The notes under the pieces are model-generated. The model was not told the DNA's origin. It saw only the letters and a list, made by a program, of their open reading frames with translations, and ran no database searches. DNA of 64,000 nt from Pararhizobium arenae (GTDB lineage: Bacteria > Pseudomonadota > Alphaproteobacteria > Rhizobiales > Rhizobiaceae). Below are positions 7,382 through 15,318 of the stretch, piece by piece (the stretch's first letter is position 1; every line of letters starts with the position of its first letter). The DNA is taken from contig NZ_MOOY01000008.1 of assembly GCF_001931685.1 (NCBI RefSeq), positions 1 through 64,000 of the forward strand. Direction: 5' to 3'. The position numbers and the translations under genes were made by a program.

Positions 7382-9844
7382 CTAGCCGTCGATCACCTGG
7401 CGGATTTTCTCGGCCAGTTGGTCAAGACTGAACGGCTTCTGCAGCAGATGGGTGCCGGGATCGAGTATGCCGTTGTGCACGACGGCATTGCGGGTATACC
7501 CCGTCGTGTAGAGGATCTTGAGATTGGCGATCTTGGATGCGGCGAGATCGGCGAGTTCCCTGCCGCTCATTCCCGGCATCACGACGTCGGTGAACAGAAG
7601 CGTCGGCTTCAGGCCGGCATCCAGCAAGGCAAGAGCTGCGGGCCCGCTTGCCGCCTCTGCGACGGCGTAGCCGAGTTCACGCAGCGATTCCGTCGAGAAG
7701 TGGCGAACGCGGGCGTCGTCCTCAACCACGAGGATCAGTTCGTCGCGCGTGCCGCGTGCCGGTTCGTTGCTGAGGGGCCGGGCGCCCTTGATCTCGCCCG
7801 TGCCGTAGTGCCGGGGCAGATAGATCTTGACGCTCGTGCCATGGCCCAGTTCCGAGTAAATCTTGACGTGTCCGCCCGACTGCCGGACAAAACCAAAAAC
7901 CTGGCTGAGGCCGAGACCCGATCCCTTGCCGACTTCCTTTGTCGTGAAAAACGGATCGAACGCCCGTGAAAGCGTGTCGGCCGTCATACCGGTTCCGGTG
8001 TCGGTGACCGCAATCATCACATATTGCCCGACGGCCATGGAATGCTCTTTTCCATACTCCTCGGAAATGAACATATTGGCCGTTTCCACGGTGATCTTGC
8101 CGCCCTGCGGCATCGCATCGCGACCGTTGACGGCAAGATTGAGGATGGCGTTTTCAAGTTGGCTCGCGTCGGCATTGATGCGCCAGACCCCGGCAGCCAT
8201 CACGGTTTCAATCTGAACCTGCTCGCCGAGCGCTCGCGACAGCAGTTCCGTCATGCCCGTCACCATGCGGTTCGGTTCGATCACTTCCGGCTGGAGAGGC
8301 TGCCGGCGGGAAAAGGCAAGGAGACGCTGGGTGAGGGCGGCGGCCCGGTTCGCCCCGTCCTTCGCTGCCTCGATGTAACGGCTGAAATCCGTCTCGCCGC
8401 GGGCAAGACGCCGTTCCAGCAGGTTGAGTGCGCTGATGATCACCGCCAGCATGTTGTTGAAATCATGGGCCACGCCGCCCGTAAGCTGCCCGACCGCTTC
8501 CATCTTCTGCGCCTGGCGCAGTTGGGCTTCGGCCTCCATCAGTTTGGCTGTGCGCTCTTCCACCGCCTTTTCCAAGTCTTCCCGCGAGCGGGCAAGAACT
8601 TCGCGTGCATCGACAATATCCTGGATGTCGGTGCATGATCCGAACCAACGGGTGATGTTGCCTTCGGTATCGCGAACGGCTTGCGCGCGACCCAGCACCC
8701 AGCGGTAAACCCCGCTTCGATGGCGAAGCCGGTATTCGATGTGATAGGGCTCGCCCGTGGCGAGGCAATGTCGCCACACGGCCCAGGCGCGCTCCTGATC
8801 GTCGGGATGGAACATGCCGTTCCAGCCCTCGCCGTCGGTGGAGCCGACGGGAACACCGGTGAAATCATACCAACGTTGATTGTAGTAGTCGTGATGCCCG
8901 TCCGGCAGGGTGGACCAGAGCATCTGATCAATGGAATTCGTGATAGCGCGAAACCGTTCCTCGCTGTCACGCAGGGCTGCTTCGGCTTGCTTTCGTTCGG
9001 TGATGTCAAAGCTCACGCCGGGAAAACGCAGCACGGTTCCATCCGGCGCCAGCGTCGGTCTGCCTTCCGCCATGACCCAGCGGATCGAGCCGTCCGGTCG
9101 CAAGAGGCGGTACTCTTGCGAGAATGTGTTGCCGGTCCGCATCGCCGTTTCGATTGCGTCACGGACCGCAGGAAGATCGTCGGGATGCAGGCCGGCAAAA
9201 AATTCGGCTATGGGCGCACCTGCCGCCGCCTTTTCGCGGGAGACCCCGTACAGGTTGGCAAATCGTGCATCGGCGATGATCTTGTCGTTCGGCACGTCCC
9301 AATCCCACGTCCCGACGGTGTTGGAGGCGCCGAGTGCAAACTCGAGACGTTCCTCGCTGGCGCGCAAGGCGCGTTCGGCTGAAAGACGTGCGGTTGTCTC
9401 GTTTCCCTGATTGAAGATACCCAGAACCCGATCGTTGGCATCGAAAATAGGCGCAAAGCTGTAGTCCCAATGGGTCTGCTGGACGCGCCCGCCTCGCTTC
9501 ATCGGAAGCACCTGATCGGTCACCGAAAAGCCCTCTCCGGTTGCCATGACCGCACTGAGTTGCGGCTCTATGACATGCCAGATATCAGCCCACACCTCAC
9601 GCGCCGGCCGGCCCAGAGCCCAGGGATGTTTCTCCCCGGCAATCGGCGCCCAGGCGTCGTTGTAGAGAAGCCGAAGGTCGTTTCCCCAATAAATAGCGGT
9701 CGGGAGGGATGTATTGAGACAGAGATTGAGGGCCATCCGCAGTTCCGGTGGCCATTGGGATGGCTCGTCAAACCCGTGGGTTTTCCAATCAAACGCCGAA
9801 ACAAGTCGGCTCATTTCGCTGTTGGGTATCGAAGGAAGGCTCAT
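7382..9844 (-). CDS. Multi-PAS hybrid sensor histidine kinase with receiver domain
   Basis: About 820 residues, without membrane spans. In order: a PAS-like domain (residues about 15-140, YWGNDLRLLYNDAWAPIAGE), a second PAS with PAC (about 155-285, ending GVSFDITERKQAEAALR), a third PAS/PAC (about 290-415, FHPDDQERAWAVWRHCLATG), a coiled linker, a HisKA domain with the phospho-acceptor His in GQLTGGVAHDFNNMLAVI, a HATPase domain (NAILNLAVNGRDAMPQGG, VTDTGTGM, GKGSGLGLSQVFGF) and a C-terminal receiver (LILVVEDDARVR, phospho-Asp in LFTDVVMPGMSG, Lys in LQKPF). I chose ATG 9844 (MSLPSIPNSEM); an upstream in-frame start at 9883 adds 13 residues. None of the PAS domains shows the NCRFLQ flavin motif of LOV domains, so light sensing is not indicated. 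The receiver of such proteins usually passes phosphate to a separate partner that is not visible here. Confidence 0.9.
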   Translation of the reverse strand: MSLPSIPNSEMSRLVSAFDWKTHGFDEPSQWPPELRMALNLCLNTSLPTAIYWGNDLRLLYNDAWAPIAGEKHPWALGRPAREVWADIWHVIEPQLSAVMATGEGFSVTDQVLPMKRGGRVQQTHWDYSFAPIFDANDRVLGIFNQGNETTARLSAERALRASEERLEFALGASNTVGTWDWDVPNDKIIADARFANLYGVSREKAAAGAPIAEFFAGLHPDDLPAVRDAIETAMRTGNTFSQEYRLLRPDGSIRWVMAEGRPTLAPDGTVLRFPGVSFDITERKQAEAALRDSEERFRAITNSIDQMLWSTLPDGHHDYYNQRWYDFTGVPVGSTDGEGWNGMFHPDDQERAWAVWRHCLATGEPYHIEYRLRHRSGVYRWVLGRAQAVRDTEGNITRWFGSCTDIQDIVDAREVLARSREDLEKAVEERTAKLMEAEAQLRQAQKMEAVGQLTGGVAHDFNNMLAVIISALNLLERRLARGETDFSRYIEAAKDGANRAAALTQRLLAFSRRQPLQPEVIEPNRMVTGMTELLSRALGEQVQIETVMAAGVWRINADASQLENAILNLAVNGRDAMPQGGKITVETANMFISEEYGKEHSMAVGQYVMIAVTDTGTGMTADTLSRAFDPFFTTKEVGKGSGLGLSQVFGFVRQSGGHVKIYSELGHGTSVKIYLPRHYGTGEIKGARPLSNEPARGTRDELILVVEDDARVRHFSTESLRELGYAVAEAASGPAALALLDAGLKPTLLFTDVVMPGMSGRELADLAASKIANLKILYTTGYTRNAVVHNGILDPGTHLLQKPFSLDQLAEKIRQVIDG

Positions 9845-10054
9845 AAAACAAATCCGCAAACACGTTGCGACGAATATGATCATAAATCCGCATATGGAAA
9901 GTAGAGCGGCGGCATCTGGGCGCTGTTTATTTGCTTGTAGTCGGGTTGCCTGGGGCCAAGAGAAGAAGCTTTGAGACGCGTGACGTTACCGGGCTTGGTG
10001 TCGCTCCTGTTGATCACGGCGATGATTTGATCCCTTCAGAACCAAAATCAGCTG

Positions 10055-10684
10055 TTATCCCAGGACCCAGGTCGAGGCGGAAAACACGCCGTAAAGCAGG
10101 CCGACGGTGACCCCCAGCGCCAGCACCGCTGCGGCGAGGCCCATAAGGACGGCCAGGCCATCCCGTTCCAGCAGCGCCATTGCGATAATGATCAGCGCGA
10201 TGACCGGCAGCAGATTGCCGAAAGGAATGGGCAGCGCGACGGCGACGGCGAGCAGGAGCACGGGAAAGCCGAGAAGCCTCTGAGCGGCCGGTCCCGCCAA
10301 TTGCGGCATCCGGCCCGGACGAAGAAGTTTTTCCACCTTGCTCACGACAGGGGCCGTATAGCGAACGATCAGCGCGATCGTCTCGGCCGACATGCGGCGA
10401 TTACCGACAAAGTCGGGAAGGTTGAGGTGACGGGCGCCCGCCATGATCTGCAGGGACACAACAGCCAGGCAACTGCCGAACACCATGCCGAAGGGACCCG
10501 GAATGGGCGTCAGGGCGGGCAGGGAGAGCACCAGAATTGCGAAGGCTATGCTGGATGAACCCATCGTCTCGACCATCTCGGCGACGGAGAGGCCGCCCTT
10601 TCGGGCAGCCTCCTCGTTCATTTGCTGCAGATGGACCGACGTGGTCGCGCCGCCTTCGCATGCGTCTGCAGTGTCTTGCGTCAT
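10055..10684 (-). CDS. ExoD-family membrane protein
   Basis: A 209-residue inner-membrane protein of the ExoD family, first linked to exopolysaccharide production and alkaline tolerance in Sinorhizobium. About four hydrophobic stretches are visible: SSIAFAILVLSLPALTPIPG, MVFGSCLAVVSLQIMAG, FPVLLLAVAVALPIPFGN with LLPVIALIIIAMALLE, and LMGLAAAVLALGVTVGLLYG. The PIPGPFG and LPIPFGNLLP loops are characteristic. Its start overlaps the stop of the upstream TerC gene by four bases (ATGA), so the two are translationally coupled in one operon. The coupling with TerC suggests a shared role in pH or cation homeostasis, which is inference. Confidence 0.88.
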   Translation of the reverse strand: MTQDTADACEGGATTSVHLQQMNEEAARKGGLSVAEMVETMGSSSIAFAILVLSLPALTPIPGPFGMVFGSCLAVVSLQIMAGARHLNLPDFVGNRRMSAETIALIVRYTAPVVSKVEKLLRPGRMPQLAGPAAQRLLGFPVLLLAVAVALPIPFGNLLPVIALIIIAMALLERDGLAVLMGLAAAVLALGVTVGLLYGVFSASTWVLG

Positions 10685-11661
10685 GCCTTGGCCTCATCGC
10701 GGGTTTTAAGCAGGCTCCACACCACGCCGCCGGTGATGATCGCGAAGGTAACGCCCAGCGACAGGGCGGCGGGGAATTTTTCCAGGCCCAGCATATCGGC
10801 GACGAAAATCTTCGAGCCGATGAAGACCAGGACGATGGCCAGCGCAGGCTTCAGATATCGGAAGCGATGGATCATGGCGGCAAGCGCGAAATAAAGCGCC
10901 CGGAGGCCAAGGATCGCGAAGATGTTGGACGTGTAGACCAGGAACGGGTCGGTGGTGATCGCGAAAATAGCGGGAACGGAATCGACGGCGAAGATGACGT
11001 CGGCAACCTCGATCAGCACGAGCGCCATGAAGAGCGGGGTGATGAACCAGACAAGCTTGCCGGATTTCGGATCGGGCTGCCGCACGAAGAAGCGTTCGCC
11101 ATGGTGGGTTTCCGTCACGTTGAACCGGCGGCGCATGAACCGCACCAGCGCATTGTTGGAAATATCCGGCTCGGCTTCCTTCATTACCAGCATCTTCAGG
11201 CCGGTGACGATCAGAAACGCGGCAAAGATGTAGAGCAGCCACCCGAATTCTGCGACCAGCGTTGCGCCAACGCCAATCATGATGGCGCGCAGCACGATGA
11301 CGCCCAGAATGCCCCAGAACAGCACGCGGTGCTGGTATACGCGGGGAACCGCAAAAAAGGAGAATATCAGGGCGGTAACGAAGACGTTGTCGAGCGCGAG
11401 CGTCTTTTCGACGACGAAGCCTGTCAAATAGGCAAGGCCTGCATCGGCGCCGAGATACCACCAGACCCAGCCGCCGAACGCGAGGCCGAGGGTAATGTAG
11501 AGCGCTGAGAGTTTGATGCTCTCGCCGACCTCGATCTCCTTGTTTTCCTTGTGCAGGACGCCGAGATCGAAGGACAGGATCGCAATGACCAGCGTCAAGA
11601 AGCTGGCCCACATCCAGACGGGTTTACCCATCCATTCAAAAAAGAGAAAAGACACTTCCAC
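10681..11661 (-). CDS. TerC-family integral membrane protein
   Basis: TerC/Alx-family protein with about nine hydrophobic helices, proposed to export metal ions such as Mn2+ or to support membrane protein metallation. Characteristic acidic signatures lie within helices: AILSFDLGVLH, EKTLALDNVFV and ALVLIEVADVIFAVDSVPA. Several starts are in frame (GTG 11724, ATG 11706, ATG 11685). I prefer GTG 11661 because it follows GGAGAG at a good distance and gives the N-terminus EVSFLFFEWMGKPVWMWASF usual for the family. That choice leaves a 240-base leader. Its 3' end overlaps the start of the ExoD-family gene. Confidence 0.85.
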   Translation of the reverse strand: MEVSFLFFEWMGKPVWMWASFLTLVIAILSFDLGVLHKENKEIEVGESIKLSALYITLGLAFGGWVWWYLGADAGLAYLTGFVVEKTLALDNVFVTALIFSFFAVPRVYQHRVLFWGILGVIVLRAIMIGVGATLVAEFGWLLYIFAAFLIVTGLKMLVMKEAEPDISNNALVRFMRRRFNVTETHHGERFFVRQPDPKSGKLVWFITPLFMALVLIEVADVIFAVDSVPAIFAITTDPFLVYTSNIFAILGLRALYFALAAMIHRFRYLKPALAIVLVFIGSKIFVADMLGLEKFPAALSLGVTFAIITGGVVWSLLKTRDEAKA

Positions 11662-11880
11662 TGGGAGCTCTCCACCGGCGTGCATTGTCGGAAAACGGTC
11701 CGACATCGCAAGCGCGCCGGGCACTCGCCAGAGGGGCCCGGACCAGCGGGTTGCCTGTCAGATGGTGTGCGGCTTCCCGTTTTCAACCGGCTGCTGAGGA
11801 TTTTTCAGACATTTATACCGTGTTCGAAATCTCAGGGTTAACGCAGAGAAAATGAATGACCGAATGGCTTCCAAAACCCC
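11662..11880 (-). other. Structured leader upstream of the TerC-ExoD operon
   Basis: Reading leftward, the untranslated region before GTG 11661 can form several short hairpins, for example CCGGGC with GCCCGG and GTCGGA with TTCCGAC. TerC genes are often preceded by the yybP-ykoY Mn2+ riboswitch. I see a weak GGGAAGCC-like and GGCGAG-like pairing of elements here but not the full conserved core, so I call only a structured leader. If translation starts at GTG 11724, part of this region is coding. Confidence 0.3.
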
Positions 11881-11901
11881 AGTTCATGTCACGTCAAAGG
11901 C

Positions 11902-12501
11902 TCAAGCCAACCGTGCGGCATCGGCGAAGCTCAGCCGGGGCAGGCGGTCGAAATTGCCCGACGCATCGCCGTAGCCGATATTGACGAGGAAGTTCGATTT
12001 GATCTTCGTGCCGGCGAAGAACGCTTCATCGACGATATCGTTCTTGAAACCCGACATCGGCCCGCAGTCGAGCCCCATGGATCGCGCCGCCATGATCAGG
12101 TAGGCGCCCTGCAGCGAGCTGTTGCGAAACGCGGTTTCATGGGCAAGCGCCGGGCTCGAGGTAAACCATGCGCGCGCGTCGTTGTGCGGAAAGAGATAGG
12201 GAAGTTTCTCGTAGAATTCCTCGTCATAGCCGACGATCACCGTGACCGGCGCTGTCATCGTCTTTTCCAGATTGCCGCGCGACAAAGCCGGTTTCAGCTT
12301 TTCCTTGCCCTCCACGGAGCGGACGAAAACGAAACGGGCCGGGCAGCAGTTGCCGGAGGTCGGGCCAAGCCGGGTCAGGTCGTAGAGCTTTTCGATCTGG
12401 GCATCGCTGACCGGGCGGTCCTGCCATTTGTTGAAGCTTCTCGCCTCGGTAAAAAGAATTTGCTCCATCGACAGGCCCTGTTCGATCTTTTCGGCAAGCA
12501 T
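11902..12501 (-). CDS. RutE-like nitroreductase (malonic semialdehyde reductase family)
   Basis: A 199-residue FMN-dependent nitroreductase-fold enzyme. [57 protein letters not shown] and the end [20 protein letters not shown] follow RutE (3-hydroxypropanoate dehydrogenase), which reduces toxic malonic semialdehyde to 3-hydroxypropanoate in the Rut uracil pathway. I take ATG 12501, which follows GGAGG at eight bases; the TTG at 12516 is further upstream. It is the last gene of a leftward six-gene set headed by a RutA-like monooxygenase, so reduction of a small aldehyde or enone product is a reasonable inference. Confidence 0.85.
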   Translation of the reverse strand: MLAEKIEQGLSMEQILFTEARSFNKWQDRPVSDAQIEKLYDLTRLGPTSGNCCPARFVFVRSVEGKEKLKPALSRGNLEKTMTAPVTVIVGYDEEFYEKLPYLFPHNDARAWFTSSPALAHETAFRNSSLQGAYLIMAARSMGLDCGPMSGFKNDIVDEAFFAGTKIKSNFLVNIGYGDASGNFDRLPRLSFADAARLA

Positions 12502-12518
12502 TGGCTGGTCCTCCAAAG

Positions 12519-13145
12519 TCAGAGTGTTGCGATATGGGCGATGATTTCGTCTTCGGAGACCACATCGGCATATTTGGCATTCATGTCGAAGAGGTTGGCC
12601 TCGTGCGGCGCCGGATGGCGATCGCCGCAGGCATCGCGAACTACCGTCGTGATGAACCCATGCGACATAGAATCCACGCAGGTCGCACGGATGCAGCCGC
12701 TCGTGGTGAGCCCGGTGATGATCACATTGTCGATGCCCATCGAGGTCAGCAGCGGTGCGAGCGAAGTGCCGAAAAAGGCGCTCGGATACTGCTTGGTGAC
12801 AATGAACTCGTCATCCTCCGGTGTCAGCCCCTTGGGCCAAGCGGCCATGGGATTGCCGATCGTGAAATTCTCAAGCGGCTTGGCCTTCTGGAAAAAGCGC
12901 CCGCCATCCTTGCCGCTTTTGTGCAGTTGCATTCCCGTGAGGATGACCGGGATGTCTTTCTCTCGCGCGACTTGGCGAATGCGGAGCGCGCTTGCTAGTG
13001 CGTCATCGACGCCGGCATAGAGCGCATTGCCGGGCTCGAAATAGGCCTGCACGAAATCGACCAGCAGCAGCGCCGGGCGTTTCCCGTACCCTACGCGGTT
13101 GTCGTAGGCTTTCTTGTAGTTTTCCAGAAGATCGGCTTCAGTCAT
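12519..13145 (-). CDS. Isochorismatase-family amidohydrolase (N-carbamoylsarcosine amidase/RutB-like)
   Basis: A 208-residue cysteine hydrolase of the isochorismatase superfamily. The catalytic triad is visible: Asp in [13 protein letters not shown], Lys in [14 protein letters not shown] and the nucleophile Cys in [15 protein letters not shown], preceded by the usual cis-peptide region. The family includes RutB (ureidoacrylate amidohydrolase), N-carbamoylsarcosine amidase and maleamate amidase, all of which cut carbamoyl or amide groups from small acids. The long N-terminal extension ([19 protein letters not shown]) resembles N-carbamoylsarcosine amidases more than RutB. Ribosome-binding site GAGGCAAGAG precedes the ATG. 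It probably hydrolyses an open-chain amide or ureide made by the RutA-like enzyme. Confidence 0.87.
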   Translation of the reverse strand: MTEADLLENYKKAYDNRVGYGKRPALLLVDFVQAYFEPGNALYAGVDDALASALRIRQVAREKDIPVILTGMQLHKSGKDGGRFFQKAKPLENFTIGNPMAAWPKGLTPEDDEFIVTKQYPSAFFGTSLAPLLTSMGIDNVIITGLTTSGCIRATCVDSMSHGFITTVVRDACGDRHPAPHEANLFDMNAKYADVVSEDEIIAHIATL

Positions 13146-13153
13146 CTCTTGCC

Positions 13154-14014
13154 TCAGTTTTCCGCGAATTTGCGCTCGAAGGACCAGACATCCTCGAAGC
13201 CCAGCAGGCTGTTGAAATCCTTGAACGGGTAAAGCGGCACGGCATCGGTGGTGACGCCATTGTCCTTCAAGTCCTGATAGGCATGGCGAACGGCATGGCC
13301 ATGGGCGAGGAAGCCGAGTGCCGGATAGATGGCGATGTTGTAGCCGAGCGACGCCAGTTCACTCGCCTGGACAAGGGGCGTCCGCCCGCCATTGACCATG
13401 TTGGCGAGCAGCGGCCGGTCGATTTCCGCCGCGATCCGGCGCACTTCGTCGGCGCTTTCCGGGGATTCGACGAAGATGATGTCGGCGCCGGCCTGTGCAT
13501 AAGCCTTGCCCCGCCGGATGGCTTCGTCAAGGCCAAGCCCCGTGCGCGCATCGGTGCGGGCGATGACGAGGAAATCGTCGCTCTTGCGGCTGTCGACCGC
13601 AACCGCGATCTTGCGGACCATGTCTTCCATCGGCACGGCCCGGCGATTGGGCGTGTGGCCGCATTTCTTCGGAAACTCCTGGTCTTCGATCTGGATGGCG
13701 CTGACGCCGGCATCCTCATAGCCACGCACGGTGTGGCGCGCATTGAGCAGGCCGCCATAGCCGGTATCGGCATCGGCGATCACAGGCGTTTTCGTCATCT
13801 TCACGATCTGGGCGATGCGCTCGATCATGTCGCGATAGGTGGCGATGCCGGCATCGGGAATGCCGAGATAGGAGGCGATGGTGCCGTAGCCGGTGACGTA
13901 GAGCGCCTTGAAATCCATGCGGTCGGCGATCAGCGCCGAGATGAGGTCGTAGACGCCGGGGGCGAGGATAAAGTCGCCGTTCGCAAGCGCCGTCTTCAGA
14001 GCGGGATCTGCCAT
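13154..14014 (-). CDS. Isocitrate lyase/PEP mutase superfamily lyase
   Basis: A 286-residue TIM-barrel enzyme of the PEP mutase/isocitrate lyase superfamily. It has the Mg-binding segment PVIADADTGYGG, the gating-loop motif PKKCGHTPNRRAVPMEDMV with the catalytic Cys, VIARTDARTGLGLDEAIRRG and FVESPES. The KKCGH form is shared by methylisocitrate lyase, 2,3-dimethylmalate lyase, oxaloacetate decarboxylases and related C-C bond-cleaving enzymes, so the precise substrate cannot be read from sequence. The start overlaps the end of the upstream amidase by 19 bases. Its presence in a Rut-like locus is unusual: it would let the cell split or decarboxylate an alpha-hydroxy or oxo acid released after amide hydrolysis. 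Confidence 0.85.
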   Translation of the reverse strand: MADPALKTALANGDFILAPGVYDLISALIADRMDFKALYVTGYGTIASYLGIPDAGIATYRDMIERIAQIVKMTKTPVIADADTGYGGLLNARHTVRGYEDAGVSAIQIEDQEFPKKCGHTPNRRAVPMEDMVRKIAVAVDSRKSDDFLVIARTDARTGLGLDEAIRRGKAYAQAGADIIFVESPESADEVRRIAAEIDRPLLANMVNGGRTPLVQASELASLGYNIAIYPALGFLAHGHAVRHAYQDLKDNGVTTDAVPLYPFKDFNSLLGFEDVWSFERKFAEN

Positions 14015-15318
14015 GCATTGTCCATTCGGGGATCGAGGAGAGGCGCGACCTTTGCCGCGGCCATAAGGAGCGCCACGTCATTGTAGCGCATGGAAGTCAG
14101 CGTCACGCCGATGGGCATCGCCACACCAGCCATGGGGACGGGAACGTTGATGCACGGCACGCGCAGCAGGGTCCACATCGCGTTGAAAACCGGATCTCCG
14201 GGCTTGCGGCCGAGCGGCGCGATGCCGGGGGCGCTCGGTGCGACGATCATGTCGAAGCCGGATGCGATGGCGTCAAAAGCCACCTGCGCTCGTGCCGCGC
14301 CATCCTGTGCGGCCGTCCAGTCGGCGAGCGTCCTGTCGTCGCGGTTTTCGACGCGGTGATGGAACTCGTCGTGCAGGTCGCTGCCGGCGCGGCGGGCGAG
14401 ATTGCGAAATGCGGCCGCGCCCTCGCGGTGCAGGATCGTGCGATGATAGAGGTCGAGCGCTTCGAATTCATCGGGAAGGTCGAGGAGTGTCACGTCGTGG
14501 CCGCCCTCACGCAGTCGCGTCGCGGCGGTTTCGAGCGCGACAACCGATTCCGGCTCAAGCCGGTCGCGGTAAGGGCCGAAGGTGATGCCGATTTTCAGGC
14601 TGTCGGTGCTTTCCCGGCTCGCTTCGAGCCTTTCGGTGATGCCGTAGACATCGGCCACCAGGGCCAGATCCTCGACGGAGCGGCCGTACCAGCCGACCGT
14701 ATCGAAGCTCACGGAATAGAGCTTGACGCCCTCGCGGCTGACAAGCCCGGCGCTCGGCTTCATGCCATAGATGCCGCAGAAGGAGGCGGGGCGGATCGTC
14801 GAGCCGCCGGTCTGGGTGGCAAGCGCAAGAGGCGCCTGAAAATCGGCGACCGCTGCGGCGGAGCCGGCCGAGGAACCGCCGGGCGTTCGCGCGACATCAT
14901 GCGGATTGGCGGTCGCCGCATCGTTGCCGCAGGCGGCAAATTCCGTGGTGTCTGTCTTGCCGAGGATGATGGCGCCTTCCAGCCGCAGAAGCTCGACGGC
15001 GGGCGCATCCGAAGCCGGCTGAAAGCCACGATAGAGCGGCGAGTTGTGCGTCGTCGGCAGGTCGAACGTGTCGAACACATCCTTGACGGCAATCGGCAGG
15101 CCATGCAGCCGGCCGCGCTGGTCTTTCGGCAGGGCGTCGAGGCGCTCGGCTTCGGAAAGTGCGTTTTCATTGATCGCAAGCCACGCCCGGATATCGGGAT
15201 CACGTTCGCGAATGCGGCTGAGGTATGTTGCAACAAGCGCGCGCGCCGTGAGGCGATCCTCGGCAAGCAGTGTGCGGGCTTGCGATGCCGTCAACTGGTT
15301 GGGGGCAATACCCTTCAT
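13996..15318 (-). CDS. Amidase-signature hydrolase (first of three in the locus)
   Basis: A 440-residue amidase-signature enzyme with the Ser-cisSer-Lys triad: Lys in GLPIAVKDVFDTF, the glycine-serine loop TPGGSSAGSAAAVA and the nucleophile region TQTGGSTIRPASFCGIYG. Family members hydrolyse amides, biurets, allophanate or aryl acylamides. There is no allophanate-hydrolase C-terminal domain, so it is not a complete AtzF/DUR1. The ATG overlaps the TGA of the preceding amidase gene (ATGA), indicating translational coupling. Substrate unknown; probably cytoplasmic, as no signal is present. Confidence 0.87.
   Translation of the reverse strand: MKGIAPNQLTASQARTLLAEDRLTARALVATYLSRIRERDPDIRAWLAINENALSEAERLDALPKDQRGRLHGLPIAVKDVFDTFDLPTTHNSPLYRGFQPASDAPAVELLRLEGAIILGKTDTTEFAACGNDAATANPHDVARTPGGSSAGSAAAVADFQAPLALATQTGGSTIRPASFCGIYGMKPSAGLVSREGVKLYSVSFDTVGWYGRSVEDLALVADVYGITERLEASRESTDSLKIGITFGPYRDRLEPESVVALETAATRLREGGHDVTLLDLPDEFEALDLYHRTILHREGAAAFRNLARRAGSDLHDEFHHRVENRDDRTLADWTAAQDGAARAQVAFDAIASGFDMIVAPSAPGIAPLGRKPGDPVFNAMWTLLRVPCINVPVPMAGVAMPIGVTLTSMRYNDVALLMAAAKVAPLLDPRMDNAWQIPL

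Noticed and set aside
11700-11880. A yybP-ykoY or cobalamin riboswitch before terC.
   Set aside because: Only fragments of either core could be matched by eye; left as an unassigned leader.
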